A stretch of 64,000 bases of DNA from Maritalea mobilis (GCF_019800885.1 NZ_JAHVKE010000001.1:124001-188000), one strand, 5' to 3'. Positions 44,266 through 53,820 are shown, numbered from the stretch's first letter. Numbers and translations: made by a program. Notes: generated by a model from the letters alone, not told the origin.

Positions 44266-45447
44266 TTAACCTTGCTCGAGCGCGGCGACGCCCGGAAGCG
44301 TCTTGCCCTCCATCCATTCGAGGAAGGCCCCGCCCGCGGTCGAGATATAGGTGAAGCGTTCCGCCGCGCCGGATTTGTTCAGCGCCGCGACCGTGTCGCC
44401 ACCGCCCGCGACCGACACCAGTTCGCCCGCCTCGGTGCGCGCAGCAGCATGGGCCGCGGCGGCGTTGGTAGCAGCGTCGAACGGCGCGATCTCGAAGGCG
44501 CCGAGCGGGCCGTTCCAGATCAGCGTCTCGGCCCGGTCGATGGCGCCAAGGATACGCTCCACGCTATCTGGCCCGGCATCGAGGATCATGCAATCGGACG
44601 GAACGGCGGTGTCGGCAACCACGGTGTTGGGCGCATGGGCGCGGAATTCCTCGGCCACGACCACGTCGGAGGGCAGGTAGATCTCGCAGCCGGTGTCCTG
44701 CGCCTTGGCCATGATCTCGCGCGCGGTCTCTGCGAGGTCGTGTTCACACAGCGATTTGCCCACATCGAGGCCTTGCGCCGCGAGGAAGGTATTGGCCATA
44801 CCGCCGCCGATCACCAGCATGTCGACCTTGGAAATCAGGTTGGCCAGAAGATCGAGCTTGGTCGAGACCTTGGCCCCGCCGACCACGGCCAGAACGGGCC
44901 GCTTCGGCGCGCCGAGGGCGGCCTCCAGCGCCTTCAACTCGGCCTCCATCAACCGCCCTGCGCAGGAGGGCAGCAGATGCGCGACCCCCTCGGTCGAAGC
45001 ATGCGCCCGGTGCGCCGCCGAGAAGGCGTCGTTGCAATAGACGTCGCCCAGGGAGGCGAGGAATTTCGCCATTTCCGGATCGTTCTTTTCTTCGCCCGGC
45101 GCGAAGCGGGTGTTCTCGATCAGCGCGATCGCCCCCTCGGGCAGCGACTCGAGCGCGCCGCGCGTCGGCCTCTCGATGAAACTGACGGGGTGGCCGAACG
45201 CCTTTTCCAGCGCGGGCACCAGCGGGCGCAACGACATCTCGGGCACCACCTTGCCCTTGGGGCGGCCGAAATGGGCCAGCAGCACGGGGCTGCCGCCTGC
45301 CGCGAGGATGTCGTGGACGGTGGGCACGATCCGCTCGATCCGCGTGGCGTCCGTCACCTCGCCGTTCTCGACCGGCACGTTGATATCCACCCGGGTCAGC
45401 ACGAGGCGGCCCGCAAGTTCCATGTCGTCGAGGGTTTTCCAGCTCAT
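44266..45447 (-). CDS. pgk: Phosphoglycerate kinase
   Basis: A 393-aa kinase converting 1,3-bisphosphoglycerate to 3-phosphoglycerate. Signature [15 protein letters not shown] lies near the start; other motifs are [35 protein letters not shown] in part, [28 protein letters not shown] and the ATP loop [14 protein letters not shown] 45447 was chosen by [11 protein letters not shown]; the longer open frame above it is not conserved-looking. It is read from a region with TGATAGCGC/GCGCTATCA half-sites, downstream of gap1. Confidence 0.96.
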   Translation of the reverse strand: MSWKTLDDMELAGRLVLTRVDINVPVENGEVTDATRIERIVPTVHDILAAGGSPVLLAHFGRPKGKVVPEMSLRPLVPALEKAFGHPVSFIERPTRGALESLPEGAIALIENTRFAPGEEKNDPEMAKFLASLGDVYCNDAFSAAHRAHASTEGVAHLLPSCAGRLMEAELKALEAALGAPKRPVLAVVGGAKVSTKLDLLANLISKVDMLVIGGGMANTFLAAQGLDVGKSLCEHDLAETAREIMAKAQDTGCEIYLPSDVVVAEEFRAHAPNTVVADTAVPSDCMILDAGPDSVERILGAIDRAETLIWNGPLGAFEIAPFDAATNAAAAHAAARTEAGELVSVAGGGDTVAALNKSGAAERFTYISTAGGAFLEWMEGKTLPGVAALEQG

Positions 45448-45478
45448 CAAGATCGTCTCCGGTTTGGCGTTGCCGGTG

Positions 45479-45523
45479 TGATAGCGCGACTTGCTCCGAA
45501 GGTCAGGCGGGTTTGCGCTATCA
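45479..45523. promoter_or_regulatory. Inverted half-sites TGATAGCGC...GCGCTATCA upstream of pgk
   Basis: The two 9-base arms are exact inverses, 27 bases apart, starting 32 bases before the pgk ATG. The GCGCTATCA word resembles half of the GTTAnCGnTAAC palindromes ahead of gap1 and gap2. LacI-type DNA looping is possible. Confidence 0.5.
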
Positions 45524-45530
45524 CGCAGTG

Positions 45531-45565
45531 AAAAACGCGCGCCCCGGTGGGCGGGACGCGCGTTT
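45531..45565 (-). terminator. Terminator of gap1
   Basis: AAACGCGCG/CGCGCGTTT 9-bp stem followed on the minus strand by TTTTTC, 21 bases past the gap1 stop. Confidence 0.75.
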
Positions 45566-45586
45566 GCAAGGTCGGGTCGCGAGCGA

Positions 45587-46588
45587 TCAGAGGTACTTGC
45601 CCATTTCCACGGCGGTGTCCGCCATGCGGTTCGAGAAGCCCCATTCGTTGTCATACCAGGTCAGGATGCGGCACATGTTGCCGTCCATCACCTTGGTCTG
45701 GTCGGTGGCGAAGATCGACGAATGCGGGTCGTGGTTGAAGTCCATCGACACCAGCTTCATGTCCGTCACGCCGAGAATGCCCTTCAGCGGGCCTTCGGCG
45801 GCGGCGTGGATGGCGCGGTTGATCTCCTCGATGGAGGTGTCGCGCGCCGCCTCGAAAGTCAGGTCGACGACCGAGACGTTGGGCGTGGGCACACGGATCG
45901 CCACGCCGTCCAGCTTGCCGTCCAACTCGGGCAGGACAAGGCCCACGGCCTTGGCCGCCCCGGTCGAGGTCGGGATCATCGACATGGCCGCGGCGCGTGC
46001 GCGGTAAAGATCCTTGTGCATCGTGTCCAGCGTCGGCTGGTCGCCCGTGTAGCTGTGGATCGTGGTCATGAAGCCGCGCTTGAGCCCGATGGCGTTGTGC
46101 AGCACATGCGCCACGGGGGACAGGCAGTTGGTGGTGCACGATGCGTTCGACACGATCAGGTCGTCCGCCGTCAGCGTCTCGTGGTTCACACCGTAGACGA
46201 TGGTCTTGTCCGCGCCCTTGGACGGGGCCGAGACCAGAACCCGGCTGGCGCCGTTCTCAAGGTGCACGCTGGCCTTGTCCTTGTCGGTGAAGATGCCGGT
46301 GCATTCCATGACGATATCGACATGGGCCCAGGGCAGCTCTGCGGGGTTGCGGATCGCCGTCACCTCGATCGGGCCGCGGCCCACGTCGATCGAGGTTTCG
46401 GTCGTCGTCACCTCGGCCGGAAAACGGCCATGCACGCTGTCGAAGCGCAGCAGGTGGGCATTCGTCTCGACCGGGCCGAGATCGTTGATCGCCACAACCT
46501 CGATATCGGTGCGTCCCGACTCGATGATGGCCCGCAAGACATTGCGCCCAATGCGTCCGAAGCCGTTGATGGCCACTTTGACTGCCAT
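45587..46588 (-). CDS. gap: Glyceraldehyde-3-phosphate dehydrogenase, copy 1
   Basis: A 333-aa type I GAPDH. NAD fold [15 protein letters not shown], catalytic Cys in [10 protein letters not shown], His in [12 protein letters not shown] and the S-loop [18 protein letters not shown] are intact. The pair of conserved substrate residues and [15 protein letters not shown] end the fold. It stands next to pgk and about 1.7 kb from a second, divergent copy on the same strand. A GTTAnCGnTAAC palindrome (46661-46674) lies 73 bases upstream. Confidence 0.96.
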   Translation of the reverse strand: MAVKVAINGFGRIGRNVLRAIIESGRTDIEVVAINDLGPVETNAHLLRFDSVHGRFPAEVTTTETSIDVGRGPIEVTAIRNPAELPWAHVDIVMECTGIFTDKDKASVHLENGASRVLVSAPSKGADKTIVYGVNHETLTADDLIVSNASCTTNCLSPVAHVLHNAIGLKRGFMTTIHSYTGDQPTLDTMHKDLYRARAAAMSMIPTSTGAAKAVGLVLPELDGKLDGVAIRVPTPNVSVVDLTFEAARDTSIEEINRAIHAAAEGPLKGILGVTDMKLVSMDFNHDPHSSIFATDQTKVMDGNMCRILTWYDNEWGFSNRMADTAVEMGKYL

Positions 46589-46660
46589 GATATCCTCCGA
46601 TCTGTGTTGGCGGGCGGATGCGCCGCCGTGACGTGAGTGCGACCCGGGGGCGGATCGCGA

Positions 46661-46674
46661 TGTTACCGCTAACG
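46661..46674. promoter_or_regulatory. LacI-type palindrome TGTTACCGCTAACG upstream of gap1
   Basis: Symmetric about CG, it fits TGTTAnCGnTAACA at all but the last base. A related pair sits ahead of gap2. It resembles the site I recall for the LacI-family carbon regulator CceR of Rhodobacterales; unverified here. Confidence 0.55.
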
Positions 46675-46709
46675 GCTGGTATCAGTGCGCGGGGCGCGGT
46701 GGAACCACC

Positions 46710-46853
46710 CTATCGCCAAAAGGCCGCCCATCGCAGGAGTTCCAGCACCCTTTGGGCGACCATGAACAGGATGCGCCCCTCATTGAAGAGCGCGTCCGCG
46801 CCCGCTGCCGCAAGGATGGCGATCGCAAGATACAGCGCCACCTTGTCGGTCAT
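46710..46853 (-). CDS. 47-aa membrane protein encoded between the gap genes
   Basis: ATG 46853 to TAG 46710 encodes MTDKVALYLAIAILAAAGAD then ALFNEGRILFMVAQRVLELLRWAAFWR, one hydrophobic N-terminal helix followed by an amphipathic helix rich in R/W. GGAG lies 11 bases ahead of the start. I recall roseobacter proteins of this sort annotated beside gap, but assign no function. It probably shares the gap1 transcript. Confidence 0.6.
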   Translation of the reverse strand: MTDKVALYLAIAILAAAGADALFNEGRILFMVAQRVLELLRWAAFWR

Positions 46854-46972
46854 GTTCTGTCATCTCCAACCGTGTGTCAGCGCGTTTCCCCGCGACCCTG
46901 CCATGCTGCCCGAAAGGGGCCAAGCCCTATTTCCGCAATTCCCGGCGCGGTTTGTCGCCCGCCGCCAAAGAA

Positions 46973-46999
46973 GAAGGCGCGCCGCATGGACGCGCCCTC
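46973..46999 (-). terminator. Hairpin downstream of the Cys-repeat protein gene
   Basis: GAAGGCGCG/CGCGCCCTC-type stem (GAGGGCGCG on the minus strand), followed by TTCTTCTTT. It lies 20 bases past the stop codon. Confidence 0.5.
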
Positions 47000-47019
47000 A
47001 AAGCTCGGGTGGAGTGCGA

Positions 47020-48042
47020 TCAGTTGGTGCAGACGACGTTCCGCAGCCCGTCACATCCGCCGCCGCAGATGCGGTTGTCGCCAAGCACCAGCGTACGCTG
47101 GCCGGGGTAGCGTTCCCAGCTTGCGGCGCGGCTGAAGCCCTGCGTGCGGCAGAAGTTGTCCGCCCCCGGCTGCCCGCAATCCGTGGCCCAGGTCACGCAC
47201 CAATCCACGATCTCGCCGTTGACGCGCGGCACGGCAAAGGTCTGCTGCACGCTCGGCGGCGGGGGCGGGGCGACACCGCCGCCACCGGTGCCGGTGCACA
47301 CCACGTTGCGCAGCGCGTCGCAGCCGCCCGGGTAGATCCGGTTGTCACCGAGGACCAGCGTGCGCTGACCGGGGTAGCGTTCCCAGCTTGCGGCGCGGCT
47401 GAACCCTTGCGAGCGGCAGAAGTTGTCGGCCCCGCCCTGGCCGCAATTCGTGGCCCATGTCACGCACCAATCGACCAGCTCCCCGTTCACGCGCGGATAA
47501 TCGAACCGCACGGCGTTGGACGGCGGGGGCGGTGGCGCGGCCCCCGTTCCACTGGCGCGCAGGGTCAGCGTGGCGGGGCAGGTGGCCGATCCAAAGGTGC
47601 CGACCCAGATATCGTAGAGGCCGTTCGACGCGCCGGGAATGGTGATCGACGGGTCCAGCGAGCCGCCGGCGTCGTCATTGTAGTGCCATTGCCCGCGCGC
47701 GTCGTTGACCAGAAGAACAGCATCGCAGGTGCCATCCACCGACAGCGTCAGCGACTGGCCGGGCGGCATGGCGTTCAGCATCAACTCGAAATCCGGCGCC
47801 TCGATGATCCAGCCATGGCCGGGGACCGAGGCGCAGGCCCCGAGGTCGATATTGCCGCCCGCCATCACGTTGACGGTCTGGCCGCCGCCAACCAACTGTC
47901 CGGCGCTGTAACTGAGCGCGCGTCCCGAAAGGCCCACATTCGGACAGGTCTGCGCCGCAGCCACCGTTACGCCGAGCCCCAAGGCCAAGGCCGCAGCAGC
48001 ACCCGCGCGCAGGACGACGCGGGGCAGGGTGAGGGGTGTCAT
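47020..48042 (-). CDS. Secreted protein with two tandem Cys-containing repeats
   Basis: A 340-aa exported protein: signal peptide ending VTVAAAQTCP, a region of about 140 residues resembling a pre-peptidase or IgG-like beta domain (SYSAGQLVGGGQTVNV, GQSLTLSVDGTCDAVLLVND, NDDAGGSLDPSITI), then a proline-rich linker, repeat 1 (about residues 180-250), another PPPPP linker and repeat 2 (269-340). Each repeat carries VNGE-VDWCVTWAT-CGQ, GADNFCR-QGF, ASWERYPGQRTLVLGDNRI and GCD-LRNVVCT with five conserved Cys (six in repeat 2). It may bind glycan or protein outside the cell; function unknown. It sits between two gap paralogues. Confidence 0.82.
   Translation of the reverse strand: MTPLTLPRVVLRAGAAAALALGLGVTVAAAQTCPNVGLSGRALSYSAGQLVGGGQTVNVMAGGNIDLGACASVPGHGWIIEAPDFELMLNAMPPGQSLTLSVDGTCDAVLLVNDARGQWHYNDDAGGSLDPSITIPGASNGLYDIWVGTFGSATCPATLTLRASGTGAAPPPPPSNAVRFDYPRVNGELVDWCVTWATNCGQGGADNFCRSQGFSRAASWERYPGQRTLVLGDNRIYPGGCDALRNVVCTGTGGGGVAPPPPPSVQQTFAVPRVNGEIVDWCVTWATDCGQPGADNFCRTQGFSRAASWERYPGQRTLVLGDNRICGGGCDGLRNVVCTN
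47023..47238 (-). repeat. Repeat unit 2 of the Cys-repeat protein
   Basis: About 72 codons nearly identical in DNA as well as protein to 47293-47505; for example GGGGTAGCGTTCCCAGCTTG is the same in both. This points to recent duplication or gene conversion. Confidence 0.88.
47293..47505 (-). repeat. Repeat unit 1 of the Cys-repeat protein
   Basis: Partner of the unit at 47023-47238, separated by a G/P linker of about 18 codons. Confidence 0.88.
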
Positions 48043-48137
48043 CGATCAATCCTCCCTATGAACCGGGTTCCTCCCGGCTCAAGGATTGTCGCAAGTGAAA
48101 CAGTTTTGCGCCTTGATCGTCGTCAAATATCAAGAAA

Positions 48138-48152
48138 CGTGAAGGTTTCACG
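48138..48152. promoter_or_regulatory. CGTGAA-GGT-TTCACG inverted repeat upstream of the Cys-repeat protein
   Basis: A perfect 6-bp inverted repeat with a 3-base centre, 96 bases before the start and past the gap2 terminator. Possible operator; regulator unknown. Confidence 0.35.
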
Positions 48153-48195
48153 CGAAATGGAATGCGAGCGGCGTGCGGAAAAGTGCATGGCCAAA

Positions 48196-48226
48196 GAAAA
48201 ACGGCCCGCGCTGGGCGCAGGCCGTT
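48196..48226 (-). terminator. Terminator of gap2
   Basis: AACGGCC plus GCGC arms form a stem with TGG loop; on the minus strand it is followed by TTTTTCTTT. It lies 25 bases past the stop. Confidence 0.78.
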
Positions 48227-48250
48227 CGGGAATGTCAGCGGGCGGCCGGC

Positions 48251-49255
48251 TCAGTGCAGCAGGCGGCCCATCGCGGCGGAGACATCGGCCATCCGTGCCG
48301 AGAAGCCCCATTCGTTGTCATACCAGGCCAGCACGCGCACGGTGCGCCCGCCCACGACCTTGGTCTGGTCCGGTGCGAAGATCGAGGAATGCGTCGTGTG
48401 GTTGAAGTCGATCGAGACCTTGGGCTCGGGATCGAAGGCCAGGACGCTGCCCATGTGGCCGTTGGCGGCCTCGCGGACGATCTCGTTCACGTCCTCGACC
48501 GTGACGTCCTTGCCCGCCTCGAAGGTCAGGTCAACGGCGGACACGTTCGGCGTGGGCACGCGCAGGGCCGTGCCGTCGAGGCGGCCTTCCATTTCGGGCA
48601 GAACCTCTTTCAGGGCCTTCGCGGCGCCGGTCGAGGTGGGGATCATCGCCATGGCTGCAGCGCGCGCGCGGTAGAGGTCGTTGTGACGGCGGTCCAGCGT
48701 GGGCTGGTCGCCCGTGTAGCTGTGGATCGTCGTCATGATGCCACGTTCGATGCCGATGGCGTCATTGAGCACCTTGGCAAGGGGCGCGAGGCAGTTCGTG
48801 GTGCAGGACCCGTTCGACACGACATGGTGCGTGTCCAGAAGCTCGCGGTGGTTCACGCCGTAGACGATGGTCTTGTCCGCGTTCTTGGCCGGCGCGGAGA
48901 CCAGCACGCGCTTGGCGCCGCGGCCCAGGTGGACGGCGGCGGCGTCGCGGTCGTTGAACTTTCCCGTGCATTCGAGGACCACGTCGCAGCCCTCCCAATC
49001 GAGTTCCTGCGGGTCATAGGTCGAGAAAACCTGCATCGGCCCGCGCCCAAGGTCCATCGTGTCGCCCGAGACGCGCACCTCGCCGGGGAAGCGGCCATGC
49101 ACACTGTCGTATTTCAGCAGGTGGGCGTTGGTTTCGATCGGGCCGGTGGCGTTGATCTTGACCACTTGCACATCGTTGCGCGCCGCCTCGGTGATATGGG
49201 CCAGTGTGCAGCGCCCGATGCGTCCGAAACCGTTGATGCCGAGAGTGATGGTCAT
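48251..49255 (-). CDS. Glyceraldehyde-3-phosphate dehydrogenase, copy 2
   Basis: A 334-aa type I GAPDH paralogue of the gene at 45587-46588. [47 protein letters not shown] and the STGAAKALKEVLPE loop are intact, so it should be active. Differences (for example GDTMDLGRGPMQV, and [16 protein letters not shown]) suggest a specialised role, such as gluconeogenic or Calvin-type flux, with another cofactor or another regulation. ATG 49255 was chosen by MTITLGINGFG; the upstream open frame is not GAPDH. It has its own terminator and two upstream GTTA/TAAC sites. Confidence 0.95.
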   Translation of the reverse strand: MTITLGINGFGRIGRCTLAHITEAARNDVQVVKINATGPIETNAHLLKYDSVHGRFPGEVRVSGDTMDLGRGPMQVFSTYDPQELDWEGCDVVLECTGKFNDRDAAAVHLGRGAKRVLVSAPAKNADKTIVYGVNHRELLDTHHVVSNGSCTTNCLAPLAKVLNDAIGIERGIMTTIHSYTGDQPTLDRRHNDLYRARAAAMAMIPTSTGAAKALKEVLPEMEGRLDGTALRVPTPNVSAVDLTFEAGKDVTVEDVNEIVREAANGHMGSVLAFDPEPKVSIDFNHTTHSSIFAPDQTKVVGGRTVRVLAWYDNEWGFSARMADVSAAMGRLLH

Positions 49256-49356
49256 TGTTCGCGCGCGCCTCTTGGTAGGGAATCCAATGGGGTTCGCAGG
49301 TGGCATACAAGCGCATGCCAAATGGGGGAAGGCTGAAAAACCCATTTTATGCAGCT

Positions 49357-49389
49357 TGTTAGCGTAAACATTAGGGGTTTGCGCTAACA
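49357..49389. promoter_or_regulatory. Paired LacI-type sites upstream of gap2
   Basis: TGTTAGCGTAAACA (49357-49370) and GGTTTGCGCTAACA (49376-49389) match TGTTAnCGnTAACA with one and two mismatches. GTTAGCGTAAAC and GTTTGCGCTAAC are also inverse of each other with one mismatch in 12. They lie about 100 bases before gap2 and 112 before the divergent DUF808 gene. Confidence 0.6.
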
Positions 49390-49500
49390 CTCCGGCCGGT
49401 TTCGCATGGGCAATGCCGGAACCGCAGCGGATCGGGCCGGGTTGTCAGGCGAAGGCGGGCCGTTATGCTCCGCCCTCGGAACGACCCATGGAGAGGCGGA

Positions 49501-50472
49501 ATGAGCGGACTTCTGGCGCTGCTGGACGATGTGGCGGCGATTGCCAAGGTGGCGGCGACCTCCATCGACGATGTGATCGGACAGGCTGCCAAGGCCGGGA
49601 CGAAGGCCGCGGGCGCCGTGATCGACGATGCCGCCGTGACCCCGAAATACGTTCACGGTTTCGAGGCCAAGCGCGAATTGCCGATCGTGTGGAAAATCGC
49701 GCGCGGGTCGATCTTCAACAAGCTGGTGATCCTGCTGCCGCTGGCGCTGCTACTGTCGGCGTTTGCGCCCTGGGCGATCCCGCCGCTTCTGATGCTGGGG
49801 GGCGCGTACCTGTGCTACGAGGGCGCCGAAAAGATCTGGCACGTCCTGTCGCCCAAACACCATGACGTGGACGAGTTGGTGGAGAAAAAGGTCGCGGCCG
49901 ATGCCGCCCATCTCGAAGAGCAGAAGGTGAAGGGCGCGATCAAGACCGACTTCATCCTGTCGGCCGAGATCATGACCATCATCCTGTCGGCGCTGGAGGT
50001 CGACAATATCTGGTTCCGCGCCGCCGCCCTTGGCGTTGCCGGGGTGGGGATCACGGTCGCGGTCTACGGCTCGGTCGCGATCATCGTGAAGGCCGATGAC
50101 GTGGGGCTTCACATGGCTTCCGAGGGGCGGACCGGGTTCGGGCGCGCCATCGGACGCGGGATCGTGCGCGGCATGCCGGGGTTCCTGAAGCTGCTGACGA
50201 CCGTGGGCACCGCCGCGATGCTGTGGGTCGGCGGCTCGATCCTCGTGCATGGCGCGGCACAGATGGGCTGGCATGCACCCGAGCACCTGATCGACGAGGC
50301 CGCGCATCTGGCCGAAGGCGCGGGCGGTTTCGCCATGTGGGCGGTCAAGGCCGTGATCGACGGCATCCTGGGCCTGGCGCTTGGGCTGCTGCTGATCCCG
50401 GTGGTGGCCTACGTTCTTGCGCCGATCCTTCGGGCCGTGGGCCTTGGTGGCGACAAGGAAACCGCCCATTGA
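49501..50472 (+). CDS. DUF808 (YedI-like) inner-membrane protein
   Basis: A 323-aa polytopic protein: start MSGLLALLDDVAAIAKVAAT, a Gly/Ala-rich region (DDVIGQAAKAGTKAAGAVIDD) and GGAYLCYEGAEKI are DUF808 hallmarks, followed by about six membrane segments. Function unknown in E. coli YedI and here. ATG 49501 has GGAGAGGCGG just upstream. It is divergent from gap2, sharing a region with LacI-type sites, so it could be co-regulated with glycolysis by chance or design. Confidence 0.92.
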   Translation: MSGLLALLDDVAAIAKVAATSIDDVIGQAAKAGTKAAGAVIDDAAVTPKYVHGFEAKRELPIVWKIARGSIFNKLVILLPLALLLSAFAPWAIPPLLMLGGAYLCYEGAEKIWHVLSPKHHDVDELVEKKVAADAAHLEEQKVKGAIKTDFILSAEIMTIILSALEVDNIWFRAAALGVAGVGITVAVYGSVAIIVKADDVGLHMASEGRTGFGRAIGRGIVRGMPGFLKLLTTVGTAAMLWVGGSILVHGAAQMGWHAPEHLIDEAAHLAEGAGGFAMWAVKAVIDGILGLALGLLLIPVVAYVLAPILRAVGLGGDKETAH

Positions 50473-50503
50473 AAAAGGGCGCCCGATCGGGCGCCCGGTT
50501 TCT
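50472..50503. terminator. Bidirectional terminator between DUF808 gene and tkt
   Basis: GGGCGCCCGATCGGGCGCCC, a perfect 20-base palindrome (50477-50496), has an A-run on its left (T-run for tkt on the minus strand) and GGTTTCTTTC on its right. Confidence 0.85.
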
Positions 50504-50520
50504 TTCAGCTGAACAGGGCC

Positions 50521-52545
50521 TCAGCCCTTGCCGAGCAGGGCCTTGACCTTGTCGGCGGTCGCCTCGGCGGTGATGCCGAAATGGGTGTAGAGATCCCCCG
50601 CCGGGGCCGAGGCCCCGAACCCGTGCATGCCGATGAAGCCCGACTTTTCGCGCTTGCCGCGCTCGCCGAACAGCCAGCGGTCCCAGCCAAAGCGGATCGC
50701 GGCCTCGATGGCGACGCGCACCGGGCCGCCGGGCAGGACACGGCGGCGATAGGCTTCGTCCTGTTCCTCGAACAACTCCCAGCAGGGCATGGAGACGACG
50801 CGCGTGCCGATCCCTTCGGCCTGCAACAGGTCGCGGGCGGCCAGCGCAATCGACACCTCGGAGCCGGTGGCCATCAGGATGGCCTCGCGCTTGCCTTCGG
50901 CATCGGCCAGAACGTAGCCGCCTTGCGCGGTCAGGTTCTTGGTCTTGTGCTCGGTCCGGACGGTGGGCAGGTTCTGCCGCGACAGGACATGCACCGAGGG
51001 GCAGGTCTTCTGCGACAGGGCGACTTCCCAGGCCTCGGCGGCCTCGACCGCGTCGGCGGGGCGGAACACCAGGCAGTTGGGCGTGGCGCGCATCATCGCG
51101 AGGTGTTCGACCGGCTGGTGCGTCGGGCCATCTTCGCCCACGCCGATGCTGTCATGGGTCATCACGTATTGCACGTTGATCCCCATCAGCGCCGACAGGC
51201 GCATCGCGGGGCGCGCGTAATCGGTGAAGGTGAAGAAGGTGCCGCCATAGGGGCGCACGCCGCCGTGCAGCGCCATGCCGTTCATTGCCGCCGCCATGCC
51301 GTGCTCGCGAATGCCGTAATAGACGTAGCGGCCCTTGCGATCCTCGGGGGTGAACACGCCGAGGTCGGCCGTCTTGGTGTTGTTCGAGCCGGTCAGGTCG
51401 GCCGAGCCGCCCATGGTTTCCGGCAGGATCGGGTTGATGACCTCGAGCGCCATTTCGCTGGCTTTGCGGGTCGCGACCTTGGGTTGGGTTTCCGAGATCT
51501 GCTTTTTCAGGGCCTTGATCGTCGCGGTCAGCTTCTTGGGCATGTCACCGGCGAAGGCGCGGGTGAATTCCTTCTGCTTGCCCTCGGACATCAGGGCGAA
51601 GCGGGTTTCCCATTCCTCGCGGGTTTCGCGGCCACGGGTGCCGATGGCCTCCCACTCGGCCTTGAGGTCGGCGGGGATCTCGAAGGGCGCATAATCCCAG
51701 CCATAGGCCTTTTTCGCGTCCGCGATCAGCTGCGCATCGGTCAGCGCGCCGTGCCCTTTCGACGTGTCCTGCGCCGAGGAGCCAAGCGCGATATGCGTCT
51801 TGCAGGCGATCATCGCGGGGCGCGGAGTGGCCTTGGCCTCGGTGATGGCGGCGTCGATCGCCTCGGGGTCATGGCCGTCTACCTCGAACACGTCCCAGCC
51901 GGCCGCCTTGAAGCGCGCCACCTGGTCGGTACGGTCCGACATGTCGACCGTGCCGTCGATGGTGATGTTGTTGTTGTCCCAGAATACGATCAGGCGCGAC
52001 AGTTCCTGCCGTCCGGCCAAGCCAATGGCCTCGTGGCTGATCCCCTCCATCAGGCAGCCGTCGCCGGCGATGCAGTAGGTGTAGTGATCGATGATCTTCT
52101 TGCCCCACTTGGCGCGCAGGAATTCCTCGGCCATGGCAAAGCCCACGGCGTTGGTGATGCCCTGACCCAAGGGGCCGGTGGTGGTCTCGACGCCCTTCAC
52201 ATGGCCATATTCGGGGTGACCGGCGGTGATGCTGCCGAGCTGGCGGAAGTTTTTCACCTGCTCCAGCGTCATGTCCTCGGAGCCCATGAGATACATGAGC
52301 GAGTAGATCAGCATCGAGCCGTGGCCCGCCGACAGGATGAAGCGGTCGCGGTTGGGCCAGTCGGGCGTCGTCACGTCGAAGCTCATGTGCTTTTCGAACA
52401 GCACGGTCGCGACATCGGCCATCCCCATCGGCATGCCGGAATGGCCCGAATTGGCGGCGGCGACGGCGTCGAGCGTCAGTGTGCGGATCGCGGCGGCGCG
52501 GCGCCAATGCGCGGGATTTTTCTGGGCGAGGGCGGCGATGTCCAT
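50521..52545 (-). CDS. tkt: Transketolase
   Basis: A 674-aa ThDP enzyme of the pentose phosphate and Calvin-type pathways. Motifs are [50 protein letters not shown], the ThDP motif [20 protein letters not shown] to DNNNI, and the C-terminal [20 protein letters not shown]. Start 52545 is preferred to 52554 because AAAGGA is well spaced only for it. The terminator is shared with the convergent DUF808 gene. Two more carbon genes (gap, pgk) lie beyond. Confidence 0.96.
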   Translation of the reverse strand: MDIAALAQKNPAHWRRAAAIRTLTLDAVAAANSGHSGMPMGMADVATVLFEKHMSFDVTTPDWPNRDRFILSAGHGSMLIYSLMYLMGSEDMTLEQVKNFRQLGSITAGHPEYGHVKGVETTTGPLGQGITNAVGFAMAEEFLRAKWGKKIIDHYTYCIAGDGCLMEGISHEAIGLAGRQELSRLIVFWDNNNITIDGTVDMSDRTDQVARFKAAGWDVFEVDGHDPEAIDAAITEAKATPRPAMIACKTHIALGSSAQDTSKGHGALTDAQLIADAKKAYGWDYAPFEIPADLKAEWEAIGTRGRETREEWETRFALMSEGKQKEFTRAFAGDMPKKLTATIKALKKQISETQPKVATRKASEMALEVINPILPETMGGSADLTGSNNTKTADLGVFTPEDRKGRYVYYGIREHGMAAAMNGMALHGGVRPYGGTFFTFTDYARPAMRLSALMGINVQYVMTHDSIGVGEDGPTHQPVEHLAMMRATPNCLVFRPADAVEAAEAWEVALSQKTCPSVHVLSRQNLPTVRTEHKTKNLTAQGGYVLADAEGKREAILMATGSEVSIALAARDLLQAEGIGTRVVSMPCWELFEEQDEAYRRRVLPGGPVRVAIEAAIRFGWDRWLFGERGKREKSGFIGMHGFGASAPAGDLYTHFGITAEATADKVKALLGKG

Positions 52546-52862
52546 GGGTGGCATTCCTTTGACGGGACGGCGGCAGCGGGCCTGCGCCGGGTCTGTTTTG
52601 ATTGGCGCGGGTGATAGCAGAGGCGGGATGAAAGGCAAGGCGCGATGCGGCTGACGCGCCCGCGCGACGCATCGCAAGGGCGGTCCGGCGCCTGTTCCGC
52701 CCCGTTTTGCGCGGAATACCTTGCAAATCGGGGCCATTTACGATTCGTTTGGAGGGCGGGGCGAGGCACCCCGCGATGGGCGTCAGATCCTTCATCACAT
52801 CCGTAGGGCGTGGCAGGGGGACGGCCCGGAGAATGCAGGCAGGACGGGGGTCACACCGGATC
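52546..52862. other. 317-base divergent spacer, tkt / coiled-coil gene
   Basis: It must hold both promoters. I see an AT-richer patch (about 52711-52750, CCTTGCAAATC...CATTTACGATTCG) suited to a plus-strand promoter, and no gene. An open frame continues upstream of the coiled-coil start through this patch but has no ribosome site or family-like sequence. Confidence 0.4.
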
Positions 52863-53819
52863 ATGGGCGACAGTGCCGAATTCGAAAAACTGAGCACGCT
52901 GGAAGCGCGGCTTGCCCGCGCGCTCGACCGTATCGCGGGCGGGGTTGCGCAGCTCTCGACCGATGGTGCCCCGACCGCGGCGCCGCCGCCGGATGCACCG
53001 TCCGACGAGGCGACCGCCGCCCGCATCGCGGCGGCAGAGGCCGCGCAGGCCGAGGCCGAGGCGCAGGCAAGCGAGTTGACCGAGCGTGTGGCCGCCCTCG
53101 AGACGCGGCTGAGCGAGGCGCAGGATGCCCTGAGTGCAGCGGAGGCCGCGCAGGCCGAGACCGCGCAAAGCGTCGAAGCCGACACGGGCGAGGCCGAGCG
53201 GCTGGCGGCGGAACTCGCCGCAGCCATCGAGGCGGCGGAGACCGCACGCGCCGAGGCCACGCGTCTTGCCGACGAGTTGGCGCAGGCGACGCGTGCGCGT
53301 GACGACATGGGCGCGCGACTGGCCGAGCTGGAACAGGCCCTGGCCGAGGCAGGGCATGCCGACGGCGGCGATCCTGCCACGCCCGAGGCCGCAACGCCGG
53401 TGTCGGGCGATGATGTCGCCGCCCGGATTGCCGAGAAGGACAAGGAAATCTCGATCCTGAACCGCCGGGTGAAGCGCCTGAGCGACGAGCGTACGCAGTT
53501 GCGCGATGAACGCGACGCGGCGCAGGACCTGGCGGACGAGCTGTCAGAGGCGTCGGATATGGCCCCCGATGCGCGGAACCTTGAATTGCGCGCCGAACTG
53601 CGTCGGCTGCGCGCCCGGACCGAAGCCCTCGCCGAGGAATTGGACAAGCGGCGCGGGGATCAGCCGCTCGATCAAACGGCCATCCATCACGGGCTGACCG
53701 TGGAACTGGACGCGTTGAAAGAGGCGCGCCGCGCCGATGCCGCAGAGATGGCCCGTATCATCGCCGAACTGGACGCGCAGGGCGGGGATGCGCCCGGCCC
53801 GCAAACCGAGGAGGCCTGA
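52863..53819 (+). CDS. Long coiled-coil protein upstream of zapA
   Basis: A 318-aa Ala/Glu/Arg-rich protein. After FEKLSTLEARLARALDRIA, residues about 55-175 and 195-305 form heptad-rich coiled coils (ELTERVAALETRLSEAQDAL, KEISILNRRVKRLSDER) split by a Gly/Pro/Thr hinge. There is no membrane segment or enzyme motif. The end overlaps nothing but zapA starts 1 base after the stop, so they are one operon and a cell-division role is likely, possibly as a ZapB-like partner (inference). ATG 52863 was chosen because MGDSAEFEKL opens the first helix. Confidence 0.8.
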   Translation: MGDSAEFEKLSTLEARLARALDRIAGGVAQLSTDGAPTAAPPPDAPSDEATAARIAAAEAAQAEAEAQASELTERVAALETRLSEAQDALSAAEAAQAETAQSVEADTGEAERLAAELAAAIEAAETARAEATRLADELAQATRARDDMGARLAELEQALAEAGHADGGDPATPEAATPVSGDDVAARIAEKDKEISILNRRVKRLSDERTQLRDERDAAQDLADELSEASDMAPDARNLELRAELRRLRARTEALAEELDKRRGDQPLDQTAIHHGLTVELDALKEARRADAAEMARIIAELDAQGGDAPGPQTEEA

Positions 53820-53820
53820 G

